A DNA stretch of 64,000 bases from Aquisediminimonas sp031376385 (GCA_031376385.1 JANMDQ010000023.1:434001-498000), one strand, 5' to 3'. Shown: positions 17,111 through 25,786, numbered from the stretch's first letter. Notes: generated from the letters alone by a model not told the origin. Program-made: numbers and translations.

Positions 17111-18265
17111 ATGACCCTCGATGTCCTCACCCGCACGACTTACACAGAAGATCATGAAGCGTTTCGCCAGACCGTGCGTCAATTTGTTGCTAAGGAAATC
17201 GTGCCCAATGAGACAGTTTGGGATGAAGCAGGTCTGGTGCCAAAGTCTGTTTGGCCAAAAGCTGGTGAGTTGGGTATGCTGTGTCCCACCGTTCCTGAGG
17301 CGTACGGCGGTCTTGGCCTTGATTTTGGCTATAATGCCGTGATCGACGAGGAATTTGCTTACGGCACAGATGTGACTACTGGATTTTCGCTGCAATCTGA
17401 TATCGTTGCCAATTATCTGATTGCTTACGGGTCGGAAGAGCAAAAGGCGCAGTGGTTGCCAAAAATGGTGTCTGGCGAAATCGTAACAGCCATTGCCATG
17501 ACAGAGCCTGGCACTGGTTCCGACCTTCAGGGAATGCGCACGACCGCAAAGAAGGACGGCAATCATTACGTCGTTAATGGTTCCAAAACCTACATTACCA
17601 ATGGTCAGAATGCCGATTTGATTCTGGTTTGTGTGAAGACTGATCCAAATGCGAAACCTTCATGGAAGGGCGTATCCATCGTGCTGGTTGAGGCGGACCG
17701 CGATGGGTTCAAGCGGGGACGCAACCTTGACAAGGTTGGCCAGGATGCAGCGGATACGTCAGAACTTTTTTTTGAAGATGTGCGCGTGCCGATGACCAAT
17801 TGTCTTGGTGAAGAGGGCATGGGCTTTGTCTATCTTATGACGGAATTACCGCAGGAGCGGCTTTCGATCGCAATTTCCGCCCAGTCTGCGGCTCAACGGT
17901 CGTTCGATCAGACAGTGGCTTTTGTGAAAGAGCGCAGGGCTTTTGGACAGACGGTGTATGATTTTCAGAATACGCGTTTTGTGCTCGCTGACCTTAAAAC
18001 AAAATTGCAGGTTGGCTGGGCCCATCTGGATTGGGCGCTGGCCCGCCATTTGAAGAAACAACTCACCCCCGTAGAAGCGTCTTCGGCAAAGCTTTGGCAT
18101 ACAGAATTGCAGGGTGAGATTGTTGACAAGTGTCTGCAACTGCACGGCGGTGCTGGATATATGAATGAATATCCAATCGCCCGCCAATGGCGCAGCGCTC
18201 GCGTCACGCGGATCTTTGGAGGGACCAGCGAAATTATGAAGGAATTGATTGGCCGTTCGCTCTAG
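17111..18265 (+). CDS. Acyl-CoA dehydrogenase
   Basis: A protein of 384 residues, the family length. It carries the FAD-binding signature AMTEPGTGSDLQGMRT, the mid-domain strand NGSKTYITNGQNADLILV and a C-terminal helical domain with QLHGGAGYMNEYPIARQWRSARVTRIFGGTSEIMKELIGRSL. It oxidises acyl-CoA to trans-2-enoyl-CoA, passing electrons to ETF. The sequence is closest in style to long-chain or isovaleryl-like enzymes, but substrate length is not readable. Upstream spacing to the C13 peptidase is 63 bp. It is the last gene before the photosynthesis cluster. Confidence 0.92.
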   Translation: MTLDVLTRTTYTEDHEAFRQTVRQFVAKEIVPNETVWDEAGLVPKSVWPKAGELGMLCPTVPEAYGGLGLDFGYNAVIDEEFAYGTDVTTGFSLQSDIVANYLIAYGSEEQKAQWLPKMVSGEIVTAIAMTEPGTGSDLQGMRTTAKKDGNHYVVNGSKTYITNGQNADLILVCVKTDPNAKPSWKGVSIVLVEADRDGFKRGRNLDKVGQDAADTSELFFEDVRVPMTNCLGEEGMGFVYLMTELPQERLSIAISAQSAAQRSFDQTVAFVKERRAFGQTVYDFQNTRFVLADLKTKLQVGWAHLDWALARHLKKQLTPVEASSAKLWHTELQGEIVDKCLQLHGGAGYMNEYPIARQWRSARVTRIFGGTSEIMKELIGRSL

Positions 18266-18273
18266 GGTGCCAC

Positions 18274-18423
18274 TCAATTAACGCTGAAGGGCACCCAATA
18301 AAATAGGGCGCCAAACACAGCGACCACCAAAAGCAAGGACGCGATCAACATATATCGCAAGCCTTGCGACTTTATGCCGCCGCTGGCTTCGGTTTCTGTC
18401 AGTATGATTTTTTCGTCCTGCAT
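18274..18423 (-). CDS. Small single-pass membrane protein, 49 residues
   Basis: A short open frame with a good ribosome-binding site (AAGAAGGA, 6 bases before the ATG at 18423). A polar N-terminus (MQDEKIILTETEASGGIKSQ) precedes one strongly hydrophobic helix (LRYMLIASLLLVVAVFGALFYWV). It is convergent with the acyl-CoA dehydrogenase. I do not recognise a family. The SD and the clean helix argue that it is real. The function is unknown. Confidence 0.55.
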   Translation of the reverse strand: MQDEKIILTETEASGGIKSQGLRYMLIASLLLVVAVFGALFYWVPFSVN

Positions 18424-18553
18424 GTTCGATCCTTCTTAATGCCAGAGGGGAACGCGTGGGCAGATTAAAAGGTCCGCCGCTTGACGTGATAGCAGCTTTC
18501 GATGGAACATGCACTGCGGTTGAACGCAGTAGCGCGGCAAGAGGAGCCAACGC

Positions 18554-18727
18554 ATGGGCAATTATGTCGGCATCATCGAAATGGCGCTGAGCGGCGCGGT
18601 GGTTCTTGGCTTTTGCGCTTATCAATATTGGCAAGTGCGGGACGCGGGGAAGCCTGAGATATCAGATGACGCGGGGATTGCGGAACGGGACCATGAAGCG
18701 AACGATGGGGGATCGAAGCCGGTCTAG
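18554..18727 (+). CDS. Small membrane-anchored protein, 57 residues, overlapping crtC 3' end
   Basis: The ATG at 18554 has AAGAGGAG just upstream. The N-terminal helix (YVGIIEMALSGAVVLGFCAYQYW) is followed by a charged tail. The stop at 18727 lies 66 bp inside the antisense crtC 3' end. The family is not recognised. It is divergent from the 49-residue small protein, with which it shares a 130-bp gap. Confidence 0.5.
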   Translation: MGNYVGIIEMALSGAVVLGFCAYQYWQVRDAGKPEISDDAGIAERDHEANDGGSKPV

Positions 18728-19858
18728 CGAAAGGCTTTCGTGGACCGACTCGACCTGCTCACCGTATAGCTGAGTCGATAGGGCCGTGCGGCTGTAAAAC
18801 GGTGCGTTCTCCCACGACTTTAATAGTGTGACCTCATGCCCGGCGTCAGCCCGTGTTTCCCTTGGCACGAGCCAAGTCGTTTTGGGCAATTTGACCAGTG
18901 GCGGCGGGGCGACTTGCACGGCGTGGCCTGACTTATCAAATTGCAAGGCCAGGTTGAAATTGCTGCCATCGCGCCGGTCGCCCTCATAAATGACAGACGT
19001 CGTCTCCTTTCCGTGTGCGCGGGACCAGTTCCACTGCGAAAAACTGTCTTCGAGTGGCGCATCCCCGGCGTTGCTGTCGACATAGCCGCTGCCGGCCCAA
19101 CTGAGTTCGGGCTGATCAATTTTTACCTCAACGCGCGCGCGCGGGCTTATCGGCGTCCAGCGGTGCTGGCCCTTTGCGTCGAGCGCGAAGCATTGCATGG
19201 CAAGGGCTTCTGGCGTCACCCGCACGGTGCCTTTGATCTTGCGCGGGATGGGTGCGCAGGTTTCAGAAAATTGAATGATGAGCGACGCGCCGTCCCACAC
19301 CATTGTACTTGGGCCAATTTGAATGGCGTCTGCGACACGGGTCAGGCTTTCCTCTCCCCGCTCTGTCATGGCCCAGCGATTGGCTCCGGGAGAATAAAGC
19401 GCGACGTTGAAGCAGACGTGGTTTTCAGGCTTCATCCGGCCTGAACTGGCATACCAGCTTGAAAAAACACTGCCGACAAAGGCGATGATGGTCAGGCCGT
19501 GTTTCCCGTCGTCACTGATGGCGTCGATATACCACCAGGCATAGCCACCCGATGGAACTGGCGTGTCAAAGCGTGGTCCGCCAGCAAGGCGGATGCTGCC
19601 TGCAGGCCCGAAAGCGTTGCCATCGGCACCCCCGCGCCGGGATGAGTCGATCCGCCCGTCAGGTAGAGACCTGGCGTCCGGGTTCGCGTGCGGGGCCGCA
19701 TGAACGCTGCCATCGCGCCGTGCGTTGCTCGCCCGTAAAGCGCCCCCCCCGATCCCGGAAAGCGTGTTTCGAAATCCGTCGGCGTCGTGAATTGACCGGT
19801 TTGGTGTTTCAGCGTCAAGCCGCTCTGCTGGAGCCTCATACTGATCGCGGTTTGGCAT
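18662..19858 (-). CDS. crtC: Hydroxyneurosporene synthase (carotenoid 1,2-hydratase) CrtC
   Basis: The conserved body begins near GGPRFDTPVPSGGYAWWYIDAISDDGKHGLTIIAFVGSVFSSWYA and runs to the stop, matching the CrtC family. CrtC adds water to the 1,2 double bond of neurosporene or lycopene derivatives in spheroidene/spirilloxanthin synthesis. The annotated start at 19858 is the only ATG, GTG or TTG upstream of the conserved part in this frame; it has AAGGAG 8 bases before it, but the first 95 or so residues overlap crtD out of frame and look unlike CrtC. The true start is therefore uncertain. The conserved region itself begins about 100 bp inside the crtD 3' end. Confidence 0.85.
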   Translation of the reverse strand: MPNRDQYEAPAERLDAETPNRSIHDADGFRNTLSGIGGGALRASNARRDGSVHAAPHANPDARSLPDGRIDSSRRGGADGNAFGPAGSIRLAGGPRFDTPVPSGGYAWWYIDAISDDGKHGLTIIAFVGSVFSSWYASSGRMKPENHVCFNVALYSPGANRWAMTERGEESLTRVADAIQIGPSTMVWDGASLIIQFSETCAPIPRKIKGTVRVTPEALAMQCFALDAKGQHRWTPISPRARVEVKIDQPELSWAGSGYVDSNAGDAPLEDSFSQWNWSRAHGKETTSVIYEGDRRDGSNFNLALQFDKSGHAVQVAPPPLVKLPKTTWLVPRETRADAGHEVTLLKSWENAPFYSRTALSTQLYGEQVESVHESLSLDRLRSPIVRFMVPFRNPRVI

Positions 19859-20946
19859 GACTGGGTCTCCTTGGACGTATAGCTATGGCTGTCCCCGTTG
19901 GCAGGGGCGTTGACGATAAATTGGTAGCGTTCGTTGGAATCCGAAGTTTGATTCCCTGCATCTCTGTCTTGCGCACAGATGTAGACGCTGGGGTCAGCTG
20001 GCAGCTGGCCCGCTTTTATGGCTTCGAATTCTGCCTCGTAATCGGTTGAAAAGAACACATTATGGTGAGCAAGGGGGAAAGTGCCCGCGTCGCCCCGCCC
20101 GGTCCATACCATGGCCGAGAGTGAGCGGTTTTTGCGCGAATGTGTCTTGCGCGTAACCCTTACGGGTTCACCGTTATAGATCACCGGCACCGCAGTTGAT
20201 CCGTCCCAGCGTTCGCCATAGCGAAACGTGACGCCGTGTTTAATGGCAAGGTCCGCCATCGCCGCCGCCAACCGCTGCACGCCGCCATCGATAAGCCAGA
20301 CCCCCTGCGCCTCTACATGAGCGATAAGCATCAACGTGGCCGGCGCTTCAAACGGCGAAGACCCGGTATAAGTCGCGTAGCGCCCGAACAATTGCCGCAA
20401 CCTCGGGTCGGCAAAATGTTTGCCAAGCGCGCCCCACAGCGATTGCCAGGGATTGATTCCCCAAAGCCGCCCTAAACGCGCCGGGCCAATCCGCCAGCTA
20501 AGGCCTATTGGATTGGTCTCGCTTGCTCGCATGAAGGTGGCATCCAATGTGTGATGAATGCGCGCCGCTTCCTCTCGAAACGAGTCAAACCCTCGTGCTG
20601 CCGCCGCACCGGCAAAATCCCCAATTGCATCTCGGCTTCGGGCCGGGTCAGCATAAAGGTCCAGCGTCGCGTCCCCGTCCCAAAAATGGCGTGCAATAGT
20701 CTCTGCACGGGTGAGGGCGACATGATCTTCCAACTGTTCTCCAAAGCGCGCGAATAAATCATCAAACACCGGCCGCATTGTCATCACTGTTGGTCCAGCG
20801 GCGACGCCGTCGATGAGGCGCGCTTTGCCGCCCGGTGCGTCCGCAGACTCAATGACAGTCACAGGCACGCCTTCAGCGGCAAGGGCAAGCGCTGCTGCCA
20901 GACCGCCAAAACCGGCTCCAACAATCGTAACTGGCTCTTTCGACAC
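19492..20946 (-). CDS. crtD: Methoxyneurosporene (hydroxyneurosporene) dehydrogenase CrtD
   Basis: An FAD-dependent phytoene-desaturase-family protein of 484 residues. The N-terminal Rossmann motif VTIVGAGFGGLAAALALAAEGVPVTVIES and the C-terminal GLYLTGGSTHPGAGVPMATLSGLQAA are diagnostic. It introduces the 3,4 double bond next to the hydrated or methoxylated end group. The GTG start at 20946 is preferred because GGGAGG lies 5 bases upstream; an ATG at 20970 is the alternative. The gene is divergent from crtF, with a TGT-N12-ACA site at 20989-21006 in between. Its 3' 367 bp overlap the annotated crtC frame. Confidence 0.88.
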   Translation of the reverse strand: MSKEPVTIVGAGFGGLAAALALAAEGVPVTVIESADAPGGKARLIDGVAAGPTVMTMRPVFDDLFARFGEQLEDHVALTRAETIARHFWDGDATLDLYADPARSRDAIGDFAGAAAARGFDSFREEAARIHHTLDATFMRASETNPIGLSWRIGPARLGRLWGINPWQSLWGALGKHFADPRLRQLFGRYATYTGSSPFEAPATLMLIAHVEAQGVWLIDGGVQRLAAAMADLAIKHGVTFRYGERWDGSTAVPVIYNGEPVRVTRKTHSRKNRSLSAMVWTGRGDAGTFPLAHHNVFFSTDYEAEFEAIKAGQLPADPSVYICAQDRDAGNQTSDSNERYQFIVNAPANGDSHSYTSKETQSCQTAISMRLQQSGLTLKHQTGQFTTPTDFETRFPGSGGALYGRATHGAMAAFMRPRTRTRTPGLYLTGGSTHPGAGVPMATLSGLQAASALLADHALTRQFHRVAMPGGISTPSVTTGNTA

Positions 20947-20988
20947 AGCAGCCTCCCCGATTCGCAGCATTGACCCAAGGCGCGCAAT

Positions 20989-21006
20989 TGTCCAGTTAGG
21001 ATGACA
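20989..21006. promoter_or_regulatory. Putative PpsR/CrtJ binding site (TGT-N12-ACA)
   Basis: TGTCCAGTTAGGATGACA matches the TGTN12ACA consensus, with the extended TGTC..GACA half-sites, between the divergent crtD and crtF starts. PpsR-type repressors silence bch and crt genes under aerobic light conditions. The position allows control of both directions. Confidence 0.65.
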
Positions 21007-21030
21007 TAAAAGTGTCAAGAAGGATGGACG

Positions 21031-22098
21031 ATGGCGTCGTTGAAGGAACATTATATTCGACTGCGCAATCAGATCATTGCCAACCCCACATTTCAACGCC
21101 GCACTGCTCTATTTCCTCTAAGCCGACCTGTCGCGCGACATCATGCCGGCACATTGTTCAATATGGTGACCGGCTATATCGCGTCGCAACTGGTGCGGGC
21201 ATGCAGCGAACTGGAAGTGCTGCCGATGCTGGCGGAACGCCCGCTGACGGCGGAGGAAGTGGCGCAGCGGTGCGATTTGCCGCTGAAGTCTGCAGAGACG
21301 CTTTTGAAAGCCGCGGCATCTTATGACTTGGCAGAATCGTTGGGTGACGGTCGTTATGCGCTGGGGGAGACAGGTGCGGCGCTTATCGGCAATGCCAGCC
21401 TGAAAATGATGATCCGGCATCACGAAGTGCTTTACCGCGATCTGGCCGACCCAGTGGCGATGTTGCGCGCGGGCCAGGGGGCGACGCTCGCCGCTTACTG
21501 GCCTTACGGCGACGGGGACGGGGAGGCGTCCGATACCTATTCAGAACTGATGGCGGAAACACAGCCGATGATCGCGGACCAGATTCTCCGTGTCTATAAT
21601 TTTGGACAGCATAGCCATGTGCTGGATATTGGCGGTGGGGCAGGGGCTTTCCTGTCCGCTGTGGGTGACGCGCATCCGGGTACAAAGTTATCGCTTTTTG
21701 ATCTTCCGCAGGTGGCTGCGATAGGGAAAGATCCCCGCATTTTGGCACATGGCGGCAGTTTTAAGGTCGATGATCTGCCGCAAGGGGCGGACTGTATTTC
21801 CCTCATCCGCATTTTGCATGATCATGACGATGATGTGGTGCGCCTGTTGCTCAAGCGCGCCGCAGCAACTTTGCCGCCACGCGGCACTCTTGTAATCGCT
21901 GAACCGATGGCCGAAACGCGCAGCGCAAAGGCGATGGGGCATGGCTATTTCGGGTTTTATCTGCTCGCCATGGGCAGCGGTCGGCCCCGCACTGCGGAGG
22001 AATATCATATGCTATTGAAGGAGGCGGGGTTTGCCTCGTCGCGCGAGCACAATACACCTATGCCGCTGATTTGCCGAGTTATTTCGGCACGGGTGTGA
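21031..22098 (+). CDS. crtF: Demethylspheroidene O-methyltransferase CrtF
   Basis: An SAM-dependent O-methyltransferase of 355 residues. An N-terminal winged-helix dimerisation domain (about 40-120) contains SELEVLPMLAERPLTAEEVAQRCDL. SAM motif I is VLDIGGGAGAFLSAVGDAHPG, and RILHDHDDDVVRLLL and LVIAEPMAETRSAKAMGHGYFGFYLLAMGSGRPRT follow. It methylates the C-1 hydroxyl made by CrtC, so it acts after the divergent crtC product. It begins 85 bp from the crtD start and probably opens the crtF-bchCXYZ-puf transcription unit, although a second PpsR-type site lies between crtF and bchC. Confidence 0.92.
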   Translation: MASLKEHYIRLRNQIIANPTFQRRTALFPLSRPVARHHAGTLFNMVTGYIASQLVRACSELEVLPMLAERPLTAEEVAQRCDLPLKSAETLLKAAASYDLAESLGDGRYALGETGAALIGNASLKMMIRHHEVLYRDLADPVAMLRAGQGATLAAYWPYGDGDGEASDTYSELMAETQPMIADQILRVYNFGQHSHVLDIGGGAGAFLSAVGDAHPGTKLSLFDLPQVAAIGKDPRILAHGGSFKVDDLPQGADCISLIRILHDHDDDVVRLLLKRAAATLPPRGTLVIAEPMAETRSAKAMGHGYFGFYLLAMGSGRPRTAEEYHMLLKEAGFASSREHNTPMPLICRVISARV

Positions 22099-22150
22099 CG
22101 GAAATCATGGCATTGTCGTCATTTGGGCACTCGTCACTGCCGCGCGGCTG

Positions 22151-22166
22151 CGACATTTGTATGTCG
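22151..22166. other. Short perfect palindrome upstream of bchC
   Basis: CGACAT-TTGT-ATGTCG is a 6-bp perfect dyad with a 4-base loop, 53 bp after the crtF stop. It could be an operator half of a second regulator or a weak hairpin; no T run follows. Confidence 0.4.
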
Positions 22167-22197
22167 GCCTCTCACCAAAGTTTTACCGCCTTTAGAC

Positions 22198-22215
22198 TGT
22201 AATATCTGTTTGACA
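22198..22215. promoter_or_regulatory. Putative PpsR/CrtJ binding site upstream of bchC
   Basis: TGTAATATCTGTTTGACA is an exact TGTN12ACA match about 120 bp upstream of the likely bchC start. A bchC promoter with PpsR sites is the rule in related phototrophs. A TTGAC..GTCAA dyad with a 10-base spacer (22210-22229) overlaps its right half. Confidence 0.65.
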
Positions 22216-22331
22216 TGCCTTAGCGTCAAGCTAGAGTGACAGTCATGGACCGCCCTCATGTGGTGAGTCCATCAGGGTCGGAACCATCCTTTAATGTAAG
22301 GGCGGGCGGCCTTAGAAATTGGGGTTCGACC

Positions 22332-23276
22332 ATGGGGATGGATACGTTGGCAGTGGTGTTGGAAGGGCCAGAAAGGCTGGCACTGCGCCGCCTTGCGCTC
22401 AACCCGCACTTACCAAGCGATGTCATTGTCAAAATCGAATGGACCGGAATTAGCGCAGGGACGGAACGTCTGCTGTGGAATGGCACGATGCCGGCCTTCC
22501 CCGGAATGGGATATCCTCTGGTTCCCGGATACGAATCTGTTGGACGCATTATTGACGCGGGTTCCGAAGTCGTGGATCGCATCGGTGAGCGTGTGTTTGT
22601 GCCCGGCGCAAATTGCTATGCGGAGGCCAAGGGGCTTTTCGGTGGCGCGGCGCGCACCTTGATCCTTCCTTCGGCGCGCGCCATTCCTTTGCCAGAGACT
22701 GTTGCTGAACAAGGTGTGTTGCTCGCGCTGGCTGCAACGGCGCAACATGCGTTGGCGGGTGGGGCAGAGCTTCCAGAATTGATCATCGGCCACGGCGTGC
22801 TTGGGCGTTTGCTTGCGCGGTTGGTGATTGCCGCTGGCGGCGACGCGCCAACCGTTTGGGAAACCAAAGAGTCACGCCGTGAAGGCGCGGTCGGATACCG
22901 CGCGATTGACCCTGCCGAAGATGATCGTCGAGATTACCGCGTCATTTGTGATGCAAGCGGGGCTGCGGGCATTCTCGATATGCTCATCCCCCGGTTGGCA
23001 CGCGGCGGCGAGATCATCCTTGCTGGGTTTTACAATGACTCGGTCAGCTTCACCTTCCCGCCAGCCTTCATGCGCGAAGCACGCTTTCGCGTCGCAGCGG
23101 AATGGAAGCCTGAGGATTTGGCAGCAACTCAAGAGTTCGTTGCCTCTGGCGCGCTGTCGCTGGACGAACTGATTACGCATCACCGCTACGCTGCTGATGC
23201 GCCTGACGCTTATGTTACTGCATTCGGAGACGCCGACTGCCTGAAAATGATATTGGATTGGAGAGGCGTCGCATGA
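22332..23276 (+). CDS. bchC: 3-hydroxyethyl bacteriochlorophyllide a dehydrogenase BchC
   Basis: A protein of 314 residues from the ATG at 22332. The family N-terminus is MDTLAVVLEGPERLALRRLAL, followed by GISAGTERLLWNG, PLVPGYESVGRI and IGHGVLGRLLARLVIAAGG. It is a zinc-free MDR-type dehydrogenase that oxidises the C3 hydroxyethyl group to acetyl in bacteriochlorophyll a synthesis. A GTG at 22236 and ATGs at 22245 and 22338 are also possible; the upstream 32 residues are not family-like. The stop overlaps the bchX ATG by 4 bp (ATGA), so the two are translationally coupled. Confidence 0.9.
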   Translation: MGMDTLAVVLEGPERLALRRLALNPHLPSDVIVKIEWTGISAGTERLLWNGTMPAFPGMGYPLVPGYESVGRIIDAGSEVVDRIGERVFVPGANCYAEAKGLFGGAARTLILPSARAIPLPETVAEQGVLLALAATAQHALAGGAELPELIIGHGVLGRLLARLVIAAGGDAPTVWETKESRREGAVGYRAIDPAEDDRRDYRVICDASGAAGILDMLIPRLARGGEIILAGFYNDSVSFTFPPAFMREARFRVAAEWKPEDLAATQEFVASGALSLDELITHHRYAADAPDAYVTAFGDADCLKMILDWRGVA

Positions 23277-24256
23277 GTTTACTGGACCCTGATTTGTTGC
23301 GTGACGAAGCCTCGATTGAACCTGACCCCGTTCACACCGGCGAAGTGACCAAAGAAACGCAGATTATTGCGATTTACGGCAAGGGCGGCAGCGGCAAATC
23401 ATTCGCGCTGTCCAACTTGAGCTATATGATGGCGCAGCAAGGCAAGCGGGTATTGCTGATTGGGTGCGACCCCAAATCAGACACGACTTCGCTGCTGTTC
23501 GGCGGCAAATCCTGCCCCACCATCATCGAAACCTCTGCCAAGAAAAAACTGGCTGGGGAGGAAGTGACTATTGAAGACGTCTGCTTCCAACGCGACGGCG
23601 TGTTCGCGATGGAACTCGGCGGGCCAGAGGTTGGTCGCGGGTGCGGCGGTCGCGGGATCATCCACGGGTTTGAGCTGCTCGAAAAACTCGGCTTCCACGA
23701 ATGGGGCTTTGACTATGTCCTGCTCGATTTCCTTGGCGACGTCGTCTGTGGCGGCTTCGGTTTGCCGATTGCGCGGGACATGTGCCAGAAAGTGATTGTT
23801 GTGGGGTCGAACGATCTCCAGTCGCTTTATGTCGCGAATAACGTGTGCAAGGCCGTTGAATATTTCCGCAAAATGGGCGGCAATGTTGGCGTCGCTGGTA
23901 TGATCATCAACAAGGATGATGGCACCGGCGAAGCGGCGGCTTTTGCCAAGGCCGTCGGCATTCCAACGCTTTGCGCCATTCCCGCAAACGAAGATATTCG
24001 CCGCAAATCGGCGAATTATCAGATTATCGGCACGCCCGGTGGGGAATGGGCTTCGATTTTTGAAGAGCTGGCCATCAATGTGGCGGAGGCTCCGCCCGTG
24101 CGCCCTACGCCGCTGGAACAAGACGGGCTTCTCGGTCTGTTCAGCCCAGAAGAAACGGGCGGCAACGTCACGCTGCGGCCTGCGAGCCAAGCCGATATGC
24201 GCGGCAAAGAATATGTCAACAAGCCGTCCCTCGAAGTCGTTTACGATACGGTTTGA
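23273..24256 (+). CDS. bchX: Chlorophyllide a reductase iron protein subunit X
   Basis: A NifH-like ATPase of 327 residues. The P-loop is AIYGKGGSGKSF; the two [4Fe-4S] ligand regions are GRGCGGRG and DFLGDVVCGGFGLP. BchX passes electrons, with ATP hydrolysis, to BchYZ, which reduces ring B of chlorophyllide a to the bacteriochlorin. Its ATG overlaps the bchC stop and only 3 bp separate it from bchY. All motifs are intact and the length is normal. Confidence 0.95.
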   Translation: MSLLDPDLLRDEASIEPDPVHTGEVTKETQIIAIYGKGGSGKSFALSNLSYMMAQQGKRVLLIGCDPKSDTTSLLFGGKSCPTIIETSAKKKLAGEEVTIEDVCFQRDGVFAMELGGPEVGRGCGGRGIIHGFELLEKLGFHEWGFDYVLLDFLGDVVCGGFGLPIARDMCQKVIVVGSNDLQSLYVANNVCKAVEYFRKMGGNVGVAGMIINKDDGTGEAAAFAKAVGIPTLCAIPANEDIRRKSANYQIIGTPGGEWASIFEELAINVAEAPPVRPTPLEQDGLLGLFSPEETGGNVTLRPASQADMRGKEYVNKPSLEVVYDTV

Positions 24257-24259
24257 TAG

Positions 24260-25786
24260 GTGAGTAGCGCCCCCACCACACGCGAACCGGATCGCTTGGA
24301 GCTGACAGATGCGCCAGTTGCTGAAGGGGGATGCAGTAGTGCGGATACGTTGCGCGATGCGGCAGTGAAGGCTGGCAAATCTGAAGTTCTGGATCGCTAT
24401 GCAGCCGATTACCCCAAAGGCCCGCATGATCAGCCGCAAAGCATGTGTCCTGCCTTTGGATCGTTGCGCGTTGGCCTGCGGATGCGGAGGACGGCGACGA
24501 TCCTGTCGGGATCGGCATGCTGCGTTTACGGTCTAACCTTCACATCGCATTTTTACGGTGCGAAACGCTCTGTCGGTTATGTGCCGTTTAATTCCGAAAG
24601 CCTTGTCACAGGCAAGCTGTTTGAGGACATCCGCGACGCAGTCCATGAAATCGCTGATCCAGCCCTTTATGATACCGTAATCGTCACCAATCTTTGCGTG
24701 CCGACGGCCTCTGGCGTGCCGTTGCAATTGCTGCCTGATGAAATCAACGGTGTGCGGATCATCGGAATTGATGTTCCCGGCTTTGGCGTGCCCACTCATG
24801 CTGAAGCGAAGGATGTGCTCGCTGGCGCTATGCTGAGCTACGCGCGGAAAGAAGCGGAGCAAGGCCCCGTTGCTGCACCCAAAGAGCGGTCTGAACTGCC
24901 CACCATCACAATGTTGGGTGAAATGTTCCCGGTTGATCCGATGAGCATTGGTGCGATGCTGGCTCCTCTTGGCCTGGCCGCTGGCCCCGTGGTGCCAACG
25001 CGGGAATGGCGGGAGCTTTATGCAGCACTTGATTGTGCCGCGGTTGCTGCAATTCATCCGTTTTACACAGCAAGTGTGCGCGAATTTGAAGCTGCTGGTC
25101 GGCCCGTGCTGGGTTCTGCTCCGGTCGGGCGTGATGGGACAGCGGCGTGGCTTGACGCAGTGGGTTCAATCTGCGGGATTGCTCAGGATAAAGTAGACGC
25201 GGCGAAAAATACGTTCCTTCCTGCAATTTCTGGCGCGCTAGCCGCGATGCCAATCAAGGGGCGGATTACGATTTCGGGCTACGAAGGTTCTGAACTGATC
25301 GTCGCCCGCCTTCTGATCGAAAGTGGCGCGGATGTGCCTTATGTCGGCACGGCCTGCCCGCGCACCAAATGGTCCGACCGTGATCGGGAATGGCTAGAGG
25401 CGAAGGGCGTTCGCGTTCAATATCGCGCTTCACTGGAACAGGATTTGGCGGCGATTGCCGAATTTGGCCCGAACCTGGTCATTGGTACAACACCAGTTGT
25501 CCAACATGCCAAGGCGCGTGCGATTCCGGCGCTTTATTTCACCAATCTGATTTCGGCCCGTCCTTTAATGGGGCCAGCCGGCGCAGGCAGCCTTGCTCTC
25601 GTCATCAACAGTGCGCTCGCCAATCAAGACCGGTTCAACCGGATGCATGACTTCTTTGAAGGTGTGGGCACGGGCCCGAACGCTGGCATCTGGGAAGATA
25701 TGCCGCGTGATCGCCCCGAATATAAGGCGAAGTTCGCCGCCAAGCGCATCGCCGCTGCCAAGGCAGAAGAGGCAATTGGCGCATGA
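24260..25786 (+). CDS. bchY: Chlorophyllide a reductase subunit Y
   Basis: A protein of 508 residues with a GTG start (24260), resembling NifD/BchN. Cys residues in QSMCPAFGSL, GSACCVYGLTF and VTNLCVPTASG are in the positions that hold the [4Fe-4S] cluster shared with BchZ. The catalytic BchYZ tetramer reduces the C7-C8 double bond. The stop overlaps the ATG of a 23-codon leader frame that precedes bchZ (ATGA). Length and composition are as in the family. Confidence 0.93.
   Translation: MSSAPTTREPDRLELTDAPVAEGGCSSADTLRDAAVKAGKSEVLDRYAADYPKGPHDQPQSMCPAFGSLRVGLRMRRTATILSGSACCVYGLTFTSHFYGAKRSVGYVPFNSESLVTGKLFEDIRDAVHEIADPALYDTVIVTNLCVPTASGVPLQLLPDEINGVRIIGIDVPGFGVPTHAEAKDVLAGAMLSYARKEAEQGPVAAPKERSELPTITMLGEMFPVDPMSIGAMLAPLGLAAGPVVPTREWRELYAALDCAAVAAIHPFYTASVREFEAAGRPVLGSAPVGRDGTAAWLDAVGSICGIAQDKVDAAKNTFLPAISGALAAMPIKGRITISGYEGSELIVARLLIESGADVPYVGTACPRTKWSDRDREWLEAKGVRVQYRASLEQDLAAIAEFGPNLVIGTTPVVQHAKARAIPALYFTNLISARPLMGPAGAGSLALVINSALANQDRFNRMHDFFEGVGTGPNAGIWEDMPRDRPEYKAKFAAKRIAAAKAEEAIGA

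Noticed and set aside
19743..19750. G8 run as a phase-variation switch for a CrtD-CrtC fusion.
   Set aside because: A fusion would lose the CrtD C-terminus including its conserved GLYLTGG motif; kept only as a possible explanation within the overlap finding.
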